A stretch of DNA of 64,000 bases from VRUE01 sp036266075 (GTDB taxonomy: Bacteria; Actinomycetota; Thermoleophilia; Solirubrobacterales; 70-9): positions 1-64,000 of the forward strand of contig DATANV010000001.1 of assembly GCA_036266075.1 (NCBI GenBank). The letters are read 5' to 3'. The position numbers were made by a program, and so were the translations under genes. Below the pieces are notes generated by a model. The model ran no database searches and had not been told where the DNA came from. It was given only the letters and a program-made list of their open reading frames with translations. Within the stretch, counting starts at the first letter, position 1; every line of letters starts with the position of its first letter. This document shows, one piece after another, positions 54,448-61,615 of the stretch.

Positions 54448-54849
54448 CTAAACAGCTGGCAAGATCGTTACACGTGGCCAACGCTCGGCGATTTTCTCAT
54501 CGACACCGAATGGAGCGACGATCGTCATCTGATCGCTTGCGTCCAAGCAGACCCCAACCGCAGTGGAGGTCTCAGGCCAGGAGGCAACGGCATCCGCGGT
54601 GGGCGCAAATGGCTCCACCTCGTATCCAAATTTTTCCGGAAACCAAAGATGGACCGCCGCTTGGTTTCTCGCCTCCCACGGGGCTCCCGGAAGCGCCGTG
54701 TTCAGAGCTCTTTCGACCTCGCGCTCGTGCTCCTCAGAAGTATCGACGGGATCGAAGAAGATGACATCGAGGTCGGCAAGGGGCGTGGGGTTGCGGAGGG
54801 CATGCAAGTGATCCCAGATGGCCTCAAAAGTCGCCTCCCCTCCCGTCAC
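54448..54849 (-). pseudogene. N-terminally truncated nucleotidyltransferase-like gene (PF06042/COG3575-like)
   Basis: The 133 readable residues match the C-terminal two thirds of a small nucleotidyltransferase-like family. NPTPLADLDVIFFDPVDTSE is the metal-binding DXD region, then RNQAAVHLWFPEKFGYEVEP and SWPETSTAVGVCLDASDQMT. Full-length members begin about 35 residues earlier with a conserved glycine/Arg-Asn motif; here that part is replaced by TGGEATFEAIWDHLHAL, which runs straight into the glnA stop (GTG at 54849, glnA TAA at 54854-54856). No ribosome-binding site precedes the GTG. It is probably a remnant; translation by coupling to glnA is not excluded. Confidence 0.65.
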
Positions 54850-54853
54850 AGCG

Positions 54854-56206
54854 TTAAAGCACCGGCAGGAAGTTCTCGATCTCGTAGGGAGTTACCTGGA
54901 CGCGGTACTCGTCCCATTCCTGCCGCTTGATCTCGACGAAGCGGCGGAAGGTGTGCTCGCCGAGGGTGCGCAGCACCAGCTCCGACTCGGCCGCGACCTC
55001 GATCGCTTCGCCGAGCGTCTCGGGCAGCTCCTCGATGCCTCGCTGCGCCCGTTCCTCGGGCGCCAGGTGGTAGAGGTTCTGCTCCATCGGCTCGGGCAGC
55101 TCGTAGCCCTTCTCGATTCCTTCCAGCCCGGCCTGCAGCATGCCGGCAAAGCACAGGTATGGGTTGCAGGCGGGGTCCGGGCAGCGCAGCTCGGCCCGGG
55201 TCGCGCCCTCCTTGCCGGGGTGGTAAAGCGGCACCCGGATCAAGGCCGAGCGGTTGCGGCGCGACCAGGCGAGGTAGACGGGCGCCTCGAAGCCGGGCAC
55301 CAGACGCTTGTAGGAGTTGACCCATTGGGCGAAGAGCGGCGAGATCTCGCGCGCGTGCTTCAGCTGGCCGGCGATGAATGCCTTCGCCGTGGCCGAGAGG
55401 AAGTACTGGTCGTCGGGGTCGAAGAAGGCGTTGCGGCCATCCTTGCTGAGCGACTGGTGGACGTGCATGCCAGAGCCGTTCTCGCCGAAGAGCGGCTTCG
55501 GCATGAAGGTCGCGTGCCAGCCGTACTTCATCGCGTACTCCTTGACGACGATGCGGTACGTCATGCAGTCGTCCGCCATCTGCAGCGCGTTCTTGTAGCG
55601 CATGTCGACCTCGTGCTGGGAGGGGCCGACCTCGTGGTGGGTGTACTCAACGTGGATTCCCATCTTTTCCAGTGCCAGGACCGTGTCGCGGCGCACGTCG
55701 GAGCCAGCGTCGAGCGTGGTCAGGTCGAAGTAGCCGCCCTCGTCGAGGACCTCGGGCACGCCGCCCTCGGGTTTGGCTGAGCGGAAGTAGAAGAACTCCA
55801 GCTCGGGGCCAATGTTGTATGCGTCGAAGCCCAACTCCTCGGCGCGCTTGAGAGCACGCCGCATGATCCAGCGGGGATCGCCCTCATAGGGGTCCCCGCC
55901 CGGTACCTGGATGTCGCAGAACATCCGCGCAACGGCGTTTTCCTCCTCCGGGCGCCAGGGGATCAGGGCGAAGGTCGAGGGGTCGGGCATGGCGATCATG
56001 TCGGACTCCTCGATCGGGTTGAAGCCGGTGATCGAGGAGCCGTCGAAGCCCATCCCCCCCTCCAGCGCATCCTCCAGTTCGGCGGCGTTGATCGAGAAGC
56101 TCTTCAACTGTCCGAGCACATCGGTGAACCAGAGGCGGACGAAGCGGACGCCGCGTTCCTCGACGATCGCAGCGACGTCGGCGGCACTCTTCGGTTTGTC
56201 TGCCAT
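54854..56206 (-). CDS. glnA: Glutamine synthetase type I
   Basis: A 450-residue enzyme making glutamine from glutamate, ammonia and ATP; twelve subunits are expected. The motifs GGMGFDGSSITGFNPIEESD, DAYNIGPELEFFYF, VEYTHHEVGPSQHEVDMRYK, FMPKPLFGENGSGMHVHQSL, RRNRSALIRVPLY and ATRAELRCPDPACNPYLCFA are all present. The length fits the short GSI-alpha-like group without the 25-residue insert. NLYHLAPEERA stands where the adenylylation loop (NLYDLPPEE) lies in the beta group: the Tyr is kept, so covalent control is uncertain. The ATG has a very strong AAGGAGG site. The 246-base upstream gap holds an 8-bp-arm palindrome. Confidence 0.96.
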   Translation of the reverse strand: MADKPKSAADVAAIVEERGVRFVRLWFTDVLGQLKSFSINAAELEDALEGGMGFDGSSITGFNPIEESDMIAMPDPSTFALIPWRPEEENAVARMFCDIQVPGGDPYEGDPRWIMRRALKRAEELGFDAYNIGPELEFFYFRSAKPEGGVPEVLDEGGYFDLTTLDAGSDVRRDTVLALEKMGIHVEYTHHEVGPSQHEVDMRYKNALQMADDCMTYRIVVKEYAMKYGWHATFMPKPLFGENGSGMHVHQSLSKDGRNAFFDPDDQYFLSATAKAFIAGQLKHAREISPLFAQWVNSYKRLVPGFEAPVYLAWSRRNRSALIRVPLYHPGKEGATRAELRCPDPACNPYLCFAGMLQAGLEGIEKGYELPEPMEQNLYHLAPEERAQRGIEELPETLGEAIEVAAESELVLRTLGEHTFRRFVEIKRQEWDEYRVQVTPYEIENFLPVL

Positions 56207-56348
56207 CTCGGCCTCCTTGGCTCGTCTGGGCCCTGCGTCTCAGGCGGACGGCAACGATAGGCGACTGAACCGAAGGTGTGCGGCGAGACGTACTGCGGGT
56301 AGAGAAAACGCGCCTGCGGCGGCTTGCGAGAAGCGTCGAAAACAGCTA

Positions 56349-56369
56349 TAACTTACTTCTCGTAAGTTA
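56349..56369. promoter_or_regulatory. Operator-like palindrome between glnA and the AhpD-like gene
   Basis: Perfect 8-base arms TAACTTAC and GTAAGTTA with the spacer TTCTC, followed by AT-rich AAGTAAAGTAAAGG. It lies 84 bases before the plus-strand gene at 56453 and 143 bases before glnA. It does not fit the usual GlnR box. Confidence 0.55.
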
Positions 56370-56452
56370 GTGGCTCAAAGTAAAGTAAAGGCCATTTAAA
56401 GGCTCTCTGAACGGGTATCCCAGCCGGAGGAGGGCCAAAGGCGGGAAGCAAC

Positions 56453-57022
56453 GTGACGGTAAAAACAGCAGTGAGCAGATTTCAGATCCACGATGAGCTG
56501 ACGGCGCCCGACGAGAGTGCCCCGCTGATCAAGAGCATCCAGGCCGCCGGCGGCGCGGTCACCAAGTTCGTCGGCGTCCTCGCCGGCGCCCCGGCCGTGC
56601 TGCGGGCTTACACGCGGATGCGCTCGGAGCTGCGCGGCGGTGTGCTGCCGCAGGCGACCCGCGAGCGGATCGCGCTGGCGGTGGCCGAGTACCGCAACGA
56701 CGACTACAGCATTGCCCAGCACGCGAAATCGGCGCGGCGGGCGGGCCTCGGCCTGGATGAGGTCTCGCGGGCGCGCAGCTTCAGCTCCGGCGACGCCAAG
56801 GAGGCGGCCCTGCTCGCCTTCCTGCACGAGATCCTCGAGGCGGGCGACAACTATCCCCCGCAGCACCTGCACGAAGAGGCGCTCGAGATCGGCTGGAGCA
56901 ACGAGGAGCTGCTCGAGGCGGTGGCGCATCTGGCGCTGAACGAGTTCCAGAGCCTGATCGCCTCGGCGGCGGCGCTGCCTAAAGACCAGGCGACGCCGGA
57001 CGTGCTCCCTTCGGCCGCATAG
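56453..57022 (+). CDS. AhpD-like/carboxymuconolactone decarboxylase-fold protein lacking cysteines
   Basis: A 189-residue helical protein. PAVLRAYTRMRSELRGGVLP and TRERIALAVAEYRNDDYSIA, then QHAKSARRAGLGLDEV, match the AhpD-like core. Where AhpD has CXXC before the conserved His, this protein has DDYSIAQH, and no Cys occurs anywhere in it. It therefore cannot be a thiol peroxidase reductase. It may act in another way, or as a binding protein. Start is GTG at 56453, with GGGAAG seven bases ahead. It is divergent from glnA. Confidence 0.75.
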   Translation: MTVKTAVSRFQIHDELTAPDESAPLIKSIQAAGGAVTKFVGVLAGAPAVLRAYTRMRSELRGGVLPQATRERIALAVAEYRNDDYSIAQHAKSARRAGLGLDEVSRARSFSSGDAKEAALLAFLHEILEAGDNYPPQHLHEEALEIGWSNEELLEAVAHLALNEFQSLIASAAALPKDQATPDVLPSAA

Positions 57023-57039
57023 GAAGAGACACGTAGTCG

Positions 57040-57164
57040 CGAGAGGTGTAGGGGTACCGCTGCCGGGCGCTGGGTTTTTCGCCGGGCGGTGGTGCCTCTC
57101 TCGCTGAGTGGTCTGTGCGAAAAACGGGACGCCCCGCCCGGCACCGGTACCCCTACACCTCTCG
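57040..57164. repeat. 125-bp long inverted repeat (MITE-like or structured RNA)
   Basis: Outer arms of 20 bases match perfectly (57040-57059 with 57145-57164; CGAGAGGTGTAGGGGTACCG on the left). After one mismatch, nine more pair (TGCCGGGCG with CGCCCGGCA), and further in TTTTTCG pairs with CGAAAAA. That leaves a loop of about 36 bases. It lies between the AhpD-like gene and a convergent secreted-protein gene. No target-site duplication is obvious. Confidence 0.7.
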
Positions 57165-57271
57165 AACCTCCCGGCCGAGGAGAAACCACAGCCCAAGACC
57201 CCCGGGCTCTCAAGGGCGCCGAAAGCCCTAGGGCTAGAGCTTTTCTGGGCCGGCTTGATGGAGCGCTGGCT

Positions 57272-57958
57272 TTATTCCTCTACTACGGTTGCCGTGTAGA
57301 GCAGGCGGGCGGTTGAGTAGAGGCAGCCGTAGGTGGCTCGCCGGCCAATCGTTTCCTGGGGCTGGCCCTGGCGGACGTCGGTGGTGTTGGTGCATTTGCC
57401 GGGTTCGCGGCTGGCGCGCCAGGAGTCTTGGGCGGTCAGGTCCTGGGCGAAGGCAGGAGCCCAGGTGGGGATCGTGAGGCCGACGACGTCCCCCGTTTCG
57501 ACCTTGAGCGAAGCGCTGAAGCGGACCGTCTGGCCAAGATACGGCGTCAGCACATGGACCGAGCCCTGGCTGCGCAGGTTGTAGCGAGGCGGGTTAGTGC
57601 CTGGCACGCGGCGGAGGATCGCCAGGCGCGCCTCCGGCGGCGTCCCGAAGAAGCCGTTGAAGAAAGAGCGCTGCTGGTTGGTCGGCTGCGCGAGGGTCAG
57701 GGTCCACGACTTGACGCGGCCAGGCCGATTTACGCGAAAGGGCAGGCTCGACTGCGTGGTCGAGACCTGGAAGCCGGTGACGCTGCCAACCGCCTGACAG
57801 GGAAGCTCCGGACATGAGGGATCCGGCATCGTCGCGGTGCCGCCGAGGACCACGGTGGTCGTCGCCTTGCCCGCAGCCCCGCTGCCCGCCGCAAGCGGGA
57901 TCAGCAGCGCCAGGGCGGCTGCAAGTGCGATCGCTGCTCTTTTCGAAGACCTCGACAT
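57272..57958 (-). CDS. Secreted hypothetical protein
   Basis: A 228-residue protein of no family I recognise. It has a signal peptide (AAIALAAALALLIPLAAGSG), then a beta-rich domain with a Cys pair early (DPSCPELPCQAVG) and another near the end (GKCTNTTD, TYGCLYSTARLLYTATVV). FNGFFGTPPEARLAILRRVP and TGDVVGLTIPTWAPAFAQ look structural. A strong GAGGAG site precedes the ATG. On its 3' side, 57165-57271 has a 12-base palindrome AGCCCTAGGGCT (57224-57235) that may end transcription. Confidence 0.75.
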   Translation of the reverse strand: MSRSSKRAAIALAAALALLIPLAAGSGAAGKATTTVVLGGTATMPDPSCPELPCQAVGSVTGFQVSTTQSSLPFRVNRPGRVKSWTLTLAQPTNQQRSFFNGFFGTPPEARLAILRRVPGTNPPRYNLRSQGSVHVLTPYLGQTVRFSASLKVETGDVVGLTIPTWAPAFAQDLTAQDSWRASREPGKCTNTTDVRQGQPQETIGRRATYGCLYSTARLLYTATVVEE

Positions 57959-58035
57959 GCCCGTGCTCCTCTCGTGGACGCCTGTCCGAACGGCGGAAGA
58001 CTAGCCGCAGACCCGGCCGTTACCGGCGGAAGACC

Positions 58036-58503
58036 CTAGCGGTCGGCACGGGCGTAGCTGAGGGCGACCGCGTAGCGGATGCGGCCGCTGCCGTCGAAGC
58101 CGAGCGCGCGGCGGGCGCCGTTGGTCAGATCCCAGTCGCTGCCGTTGGCGTAGGGCCCGCGGTCGATGACCCGGGTGACGAGCTCGCGGCCGCGATAGAC
58201 GAACTTGACCGCGGTACCGCACGGCAGATCGCGGTGGGCGACGCCAACAGTCTGCGGCTGGAGCGTCTGGCCACAGGCCGTCTGCCGCCCGTAGAGGCCC
58301 GGTCCGTACCAGGTCGCGCCGGCGTAGCGGAAGGGGCTGAAGCTGAGATCGGCGCTGCTCGGTCCCGCCGAGGCGACCGGTGAGGCGCCACCGGTCTCGG
58401 CAGCCAAGGCCACAGGGGCAATCGCCAGGCTCGCCGCGACAATCAGCAGCAGCGCGATCCAGCGTCGGTCTTTCCGCCCAGGGCGGTTCCTTGTTCTCTT
58501 CAT
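58036..58503 (-). CDS. RlpA-like double-psi beta-barrel protein
   Basis: A 155-residue exported protein. After a basic N-terminus the signal helix is WIALLLIVAASLAIAPVALA. The RlpA/expansin-like barrel spans residues 60-150: ATWYGPGLYGRQTACGQTL, VGVAHRDLPCGTAVKFVYRG and TRVIDRGPYANGSDWDLTNG, including the conserved Asp and the cysteine pair. RlpA-type proteins act on peptidoglycan. The gene lies under an apparent c-di-AMP riboswitch, as many actinobacterial RlpA-like wall-hydrolase genes do, so its amount is likely tied to c-di-AMP level. Confidence 0.88.
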   Translation of the reverse strand: MKRTRNRPGRKDRRWIALLLIVAASLAIAPVALAAETGGASPVASAGPSSADLSFSPFRYAGATWYGPGLYGRQTACGQTLQPQTVGVAHRDLPCGTAVKFVYRGRELVTRVIDRGPYANGSDWDLTNGARRALGFDGSGRIRYAVALSYARADR

Positions 58504-58507
58504 AGCT

Positions 58508-58640
58508 CTTTGCGACGCTTACGGGGTTAGCTGACGGGCTCGCGCTGAAAGAGCTGCGCTACGCGGCAGATGCCGGCGATTCGCCCCAACCGATGGGTCC
58601 CCCGCTCCTCGCGATATGTGGCGAAGATTCAGCGGAAGTT
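58508..58640 (-). promoter_or_regulatory. ydaO-type (c-di-AMP) riboswitch
   Basis: On the minus strand, just before the RlpA-like gene, three consensus blocks of the ydaO motif occur in order: GCTGAATC at the start, GCGGGGGACCCA followed by TTGGGGCGAATCGCC in the middle, and CCCGTCAGCTAACCCCGTAA near the end. Boundaries are approximate. The switch is known to turn genes off when c-di-AMP is high. Confidence 0.88.
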
Positions 58641-58738
58641 GGCGGCACGTTAGCAAACGCTAAGACAGAAAAGCGTGCAAGGGTCTCATAGGCGCTGCGA
58701 CACCCTCCAGCGACGCATCCCACGCCTGAAGGCACGAG

Positions 58739-58762
58739 AGAGGGCCCCTCTCGGGGCCCTCT
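58739..58762 (-). terminator. GC-rich hairpin at the 3' end of rnpB
   Basis: Perfect 10-base arms AGAGGGCCCC and GGGGCCCTCT with a TCTC loop, directly after the RNase P RNA. There is no T-run. Confidence 0.55.
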
Positions 58763-59127
58763 CCAGGCGGGCCTGTAAGCCGGATCCTGTCGTGAACGAC
58801 CATCTATCTCGCCGGGAGTCCCGGCGGGGCCTTGCGGCCCTGCGGCCTACCTGGATCTCGCCGGGCAGGGTCGACGATCCCGTTTGGCCTTGCACCGGGC
58901 GGGGTTTGCCTGGCCGCCGCGTCGCCGCGGCGCCGGTGCGCTCTTACCGCACCATTTCACCTTTGCCTGTACGCGGCTCACGTGTGGCCGCGCCATCGGC
59001 CGTGTGTTTCTGTGGCACTTTCCCGCGGGTTTCCCCGGGTGGGCGTTACCCACCGCCCTCGCCCTCTGGTGTCCGGACTTTCCTCGAGGGGTTTTCTCTC
59101 CCCCCGCGGTCGTTCAGCCCGCCCCTC
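58762..59127 (-). ncRNA. rnpB: RNase P RNA (bacterial type A)
   Basis: Read on the minus strand, the conserved elements occur in order: GAGGAAAGTCCGGACACC near the 5' end, GGTAAGAGCGCACCGGC in the middle, and GACAGGATCCGGCTTACAGG near the 3' end. The ends pair as GGCGGGC/GCCCGCC (helix P1). The product is the catalytic RNA that trims the 5' end of tRNA precursors. Long reading frames on the opposite strand here are not genes. Confidence 0.96.
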
Positions 59128-59174
59128 GATGGTAGCGCCGCCACCGCCGAATCCGTCGAATGTCCTGGGACGCG

Positions 59175-59752
59175 ATGCCGGTTGCCGTCATCACCGGGGC
59201 GGGCAGCGGCTTCAGCCGCGCCATCGCCGCCGACCTGGCCCGCCGCGGATACACCGTCCGAGCGACCGACATCGATGCCGAGGCGGCAGAGCGCGCCGGC
59301 GGGACCTCTGCGTCAACAGCGCCGGCGTGCTGGTCACCGGCCCGACCTGGGCGCAAAGGGACGAGGCGCGCAGGACGATGCTGGAGGTCAACGCGCTCGG
59401 CACGATGAACGGCACCGTCGCCCGCGCTGGAGGGGATGCTCCCGGCCGGCCGCGGTCACATCGTCAACGTCACCTCCCTCGCCGGCATCGTCGCCGCGCC
59501 GGGCTCGTTCTCCGGCCACCTGCTCACCGCCGAGCAGGTGGCAAGTGCGGTCGGCGGCCTCGTCGAGAGGCCGCGTCCACTGCTGGTAGTGCCACGCTGG
59601 CGCGGCCCGCTGCTGCGCCTCTTCGATTTCTTCCCCCGGCTCGCGGTGCGCCTGCTGCCGCTGGTGATGCGCGACGCCCTCCGCAGGCAACGCCGCTACA
59701 AGAAGCTCATCGAGTCAGGAAGATGGCCCTCAGGGGCCCGGCCGCCGATCCC
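59175..59752 (+). pseudogene. Decayed short-chain dehydrogenase/reductase
   Basis: SDR pieces occur in order but in changing frames. PVAVITGAGSGFSRAIAADL (NAD motif) is followed in another frame by DLCVNSAGVLVTGPTWAQRD and EVNALGTMNGTVARAG. The first frame then resumes with GRGHIVNVTSLAGIVAAPGS, jumping to a C-terminal tail (LLTAEQVASAVGGLVERPRP). The segment between the NAD motif and NSAG is shortened, and the whole YXXXK catalytic region is missing. At least two frameshifts and two deletions are needed to explain this. No intact product is possible. Confidence 0.82.
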
Positions 59753-59754
59753 CG

Positions 59755-60369
59755 TCAAACTTTTCTCAGGACGCCGATTACACGGCCGAGGACCGTTACC
59801 TCGGCCGAACGGATCGGTTCCATCGCGGCGTTCTCAGGCTGCAGACGGATGTGGTCGCTCTCGCGGAAGTAGCGCTTGACCGTCGCCTCGTCGCCGAGCA
59901 GGGCGACGACGATCGCGCCGTCGCCCGCTTCCTCGGCCGGGCGGACGACGACGTAGTCGTCCTCGAAGATCCCAGCTTCCTTCATGCTTTCGCCACGCAC
60001 GCGGAGGACGTAATCGCCGTCCTCGCCGCCGATCACGTCGGGGATCTCGATGTATTCCTCGATGTTCTCCTCGGCGAGAATCGGCTCGCCGGCGGCTACG
60101 TGGCCGACCAGGGGCAGCCCGCCGCCGGGCATGATCGTCCGCTTGGCGCGGTCGAAGAGCAGCTCGATCGCCCGTGGTTTGGTCGGGTCGCGGCGCAGCA
60201 GCCCGATCTTCTCCAGATTCGCCAGGTGAGCGTGCACAGTCGAGGAGGAGTGCAGGCCCACCGCCTTGCCGATCTCCCGCACGGTCGGCGGATAGCCCGT
60301 CTTCTCCGCATAGCGGCGGATGAAGTCGAAGATCTCCTTCTGCCTCTTGGTCAGGTCCAGATCCACCAC
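59755..60369 (-). CDS. lexA: LexA repressor
   Basis: A 204-residue SOS repressor. LTKRQKEIFDFIRRYAEKTG and PPTVREIGKAVGLHSSSTVH form the winged helix. VAAGEP contains the Ala-Gly self-cleavage site. LRVRGESMKEAGIFEDDYVV holds the catalytic Ser, and LLGDEATVKRYF the Lys. The GTG at 60369 has a GGAGGAGGA site eight bases ahead; the longer open frame upstream runs through the tRNA and is not coding. A perfect SOS box lies 41 bases before the start, so the gene controls itself. Confidence 0.95.
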   Translation of the reverse strand: MVDLDLTKRQKEIFDFIRRYAEKTGYPPTVREIGKAVGLHSSSTVHAHLANLEKIGLLRRDPTKPRAIELLFDRAKRTIMPGGGLPLVGHVAAGEPILAEENIEEYIEIPDVIGGEDGDYVLRVRGESMKEAGIFEDDYVVVRPAEEAGDGAIVVALLGDEATVKRYFRESDHIRLQPENAAMEPIRSAEVTVLGRVIGVLRKV

Positions 60370-60409
60370 CGAGCCATCCTCCTCCTCGCCGGCACCGCCG
60401 GAAGCCGTT

Positions 60410-60423
60410 CGAACACCTGTTCG
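60410..60423. promoter_or_regulatory. LexA operator (SOS box)
   Basis: CGAACACCTGTTCG, the CGAAC-N4-GTTCG form used by actinobacteria and Bacillus, upstream of lexA. Confidence 0.88.
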
Positions 60424-60512
60424 CAGGCTACCGCCCCCTGCGGACGCGTGCAACTCCGGGACAGCTCCGGCAAGGTACGACCCGGCCACGAGCCACGCCG
60501 CCGTCGAACATC

Positions 60513-60518
60513 TAGAAT
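60513..60518 (+). promoter_or_regulatory. -10-like hexamer TAGAAT of tRNA-Leu
   Basis: TAGAAT ends 13 bases before the first tRNA base. Confidence 0.5.
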
Positions 60519-60531
60519 CGACCGCCCACGA

Positions 60532-60617
60532 GCGGCTGTGGCGGAACTGGTAGACGCGCAAGGTTGAGGGCCTTGTGCCCCTTACGGGGCGTGATGGTTC
60601 GACTCCATTCAGCCGCA
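60532..60617 (+). tRNA. tRNA-Leu (anticodon GAG)
   Basis: The acceptor arms GCGGCTG and CAGCCGC pair fully, with A as discriminator. The anticodon stem CAAGG/CCTTG encloses TTGAGGG, giving GAG. A long variable arm (TGCCCCTTACGGGGCG), as expected for Leu, and a T arm (ATGG-TTCGACT-CCAT) are present. CCA is not encoded. Confidence 0.95.
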
Positions 60618-60643
60618 TCATCGAACCTGGAAGTTGGCGAGGA

Positions 60644-60685
60644 CCCGCCGCGATTGCGGCGGGCTCGCGTTCCGGGTTTTCCCGG
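60644..60685 (+). terminator. Double hairpin after tRNA-Leu
   Basis: CCCGCCGC-GATT-GCGGCGGG followed closely by CCGGG-TTTT-CCCGG. It probably ends the tRNA transcript. Confidence 0.65.
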
Positions 60686-60707
60686 ACACGAAGGTGCGTC
60701 GGGGGAT

Positions 60708-60713
60708 TACGCT
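60708..60713 (+). promoter_or_regulatory. -10-like hexamer TACGCT of the GNAT gene
   Basis: TACGCT ends six bases before the TTG at 60720 and helps choose that start. Confidence 0.4.
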
Positions 60714-60719
60714 TCCCTC

Positions 60720-61148
60720 TTGACTGGCGCGGGGATCCGGGTGCGTAGATGCGAGCGGCGCGACGTACCAGAGGTCTTGGCGTTGTGGGCGCAGGCGCGC
60801 AGTGAGCATGCGAGCACTCCCGACTGCGTCGACGACGTAGAACGCCTGGTGGCGGATTCCCCGGCTGCCCTGCTCGTAGCCGAGCGAGATGGCGCCATCG
60901 TCGGTGCCCTGATCGCCGCCTGGGACGGATGGCGGGGAAACATGTACAGGCTTGCGGTTCGTGACGATTGCCGGCGGGAACGCATCGGCATCGCGCTGAC
61001 CCGTGCCGGCGAGGAATACTTGCGCGGATGTGGCGCCACCCGCGTGACCGCCCTGGTTGCCTTCGAGGACGAGGCTGCGGCAACCTTTTGGGAGTCCGCC
61101 GGCTACCCGCTGGATCCGGTGATCGGCCGGCGGGTCCGCAACCTCTAG
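60720..61148 (+). CDS. GNAT-family N-acetyltransferase
   Basis: A 142-residue acetyltransferase. IRVRRCERRDVPEVLALWAQ is the first strand and helix. LLVAERDGAIVGALIAAWDG and YRLAVRDDCRRERIGIALTR contain the acetyl-CoA-binding segment (R-E-R-I-G-I-A in the place of QXXGXG/A). ATRVTALVAFEDEAAATFWE and SAGYPLD close the fold. The acceptor is unknown. The open frame extends upstream into the tRNA, so an internal start is required: TTG at 60720 fits the leaderless pattern, and GTG at 60741 is the alternative. Confidence 0.85.
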   Translation: MTGAGIRVRRCERRDVPEVLALWAQARSEHASTPDCVDDVERLVADSPAALLVAERDGAIVGALIAAWDGWRGNMYRLAVRDDCRRERIGIALTRAGEEYLRGCGATRVTALVAFEDEAAATFWESAGYPLDPVIGRRVRNL

Positions 61149-61193
61149 ACCTGGGCGTCGGGGCGGGATCGCAGACCGAACAGGTCCAGGGGG

Positions 61194-61553
61194 GTGCCGG
61201 GTCGAACGCTGGTGCTCAGCCGCGTGGCGGTGGAGCCCGGGGCGGAGCTGCCGGTCCACCATCATCTCGGGACGCAGGTTGCGCGGATCCAGGCCGGCGT
61301 GCTCGACTACACGGTGCGGCGCGGCAATGTGGTGGTGCGGCAAGGTCAATCCGACGGGGAACCTCGGGTCGTGCGCAGGATCGTCGCCGGCCAGACCGCC
61401 CATTTGACCGCCGGCGATTGGATCGTCGAGCAGCCCTCCGACATCCACCAAGCGACGAACCGCGGACGCGATGTCGTGATCATCTACATCGCGACCCTGC
61501 TGAGGAGCGGCGCGCCGCCGTCGACGCCGGTGACGCTGCCCGCGAGTGGCTGA
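61194..61553 (+). CDS. Small cupin-domain protein
   Basis: A 119-residue single cupin. GAELPVHHHLGTQVARIQAG has the metal-binding His cluster of cupin motif 1, with the usual later Glu absent (QVARIQAG). GDWIVEQPSDIHQATNRGRD has the motif-2 His. The function is unknown; many such proteins bind small molecules or metals. The GTG at 61194 has GGGG ahead but the start is uncertain. It lies 45 bases after the GNAT stop and 62 before pdxH, all on one strand. Confidence 0.75.
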   Translation: MPGRTLVLSRVAVEPGAELPVHHHLGTQVARIQAGVLDYTVRRGNVVVRQGQSDGEPRVVRRIVAGQTAHLTAGDWIVEQPSDIHQATNRGRDVVIIYIATLLRSGAPPSTPVTLPASG

Positions 61554-61603
61554 CTCCCCTGCGGTGGGTGCCGGAACTCACGGCCGGCTCCGCACCCAGC
61601 AAA

Positions 61604-61609
61604 TACCCT
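61604..61609 (+). promoter_or_regulatory. -10-like hexamer TACCCT of the pdxH-like gene
   Basis: TACCCT ends six bases before the ATG at 61616. Confidence 0.45.
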
Positions 61610-61615
61610 CGCCGC

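Noticed and set aside
57165..57271. A small gene in the gap after the long inverted repeat
   Set aside because: The possible frames are short, lack ribosome-binding sites and cross the palindromes; only a 12-base palindrome is notable.
58675..59872. Long plus-strand reading frames of up to 346 codons across 58,675-59,872
   Set aside because: They run over the RNase P RNA on the other strand and the decayed SDR gene; composition and frame changes show no single real protein.
60564..60719. The GNAT gene starting at 60564
   Set aside because: That start lies inside tRNA-Leu; the family N-terminus begins after 60720.
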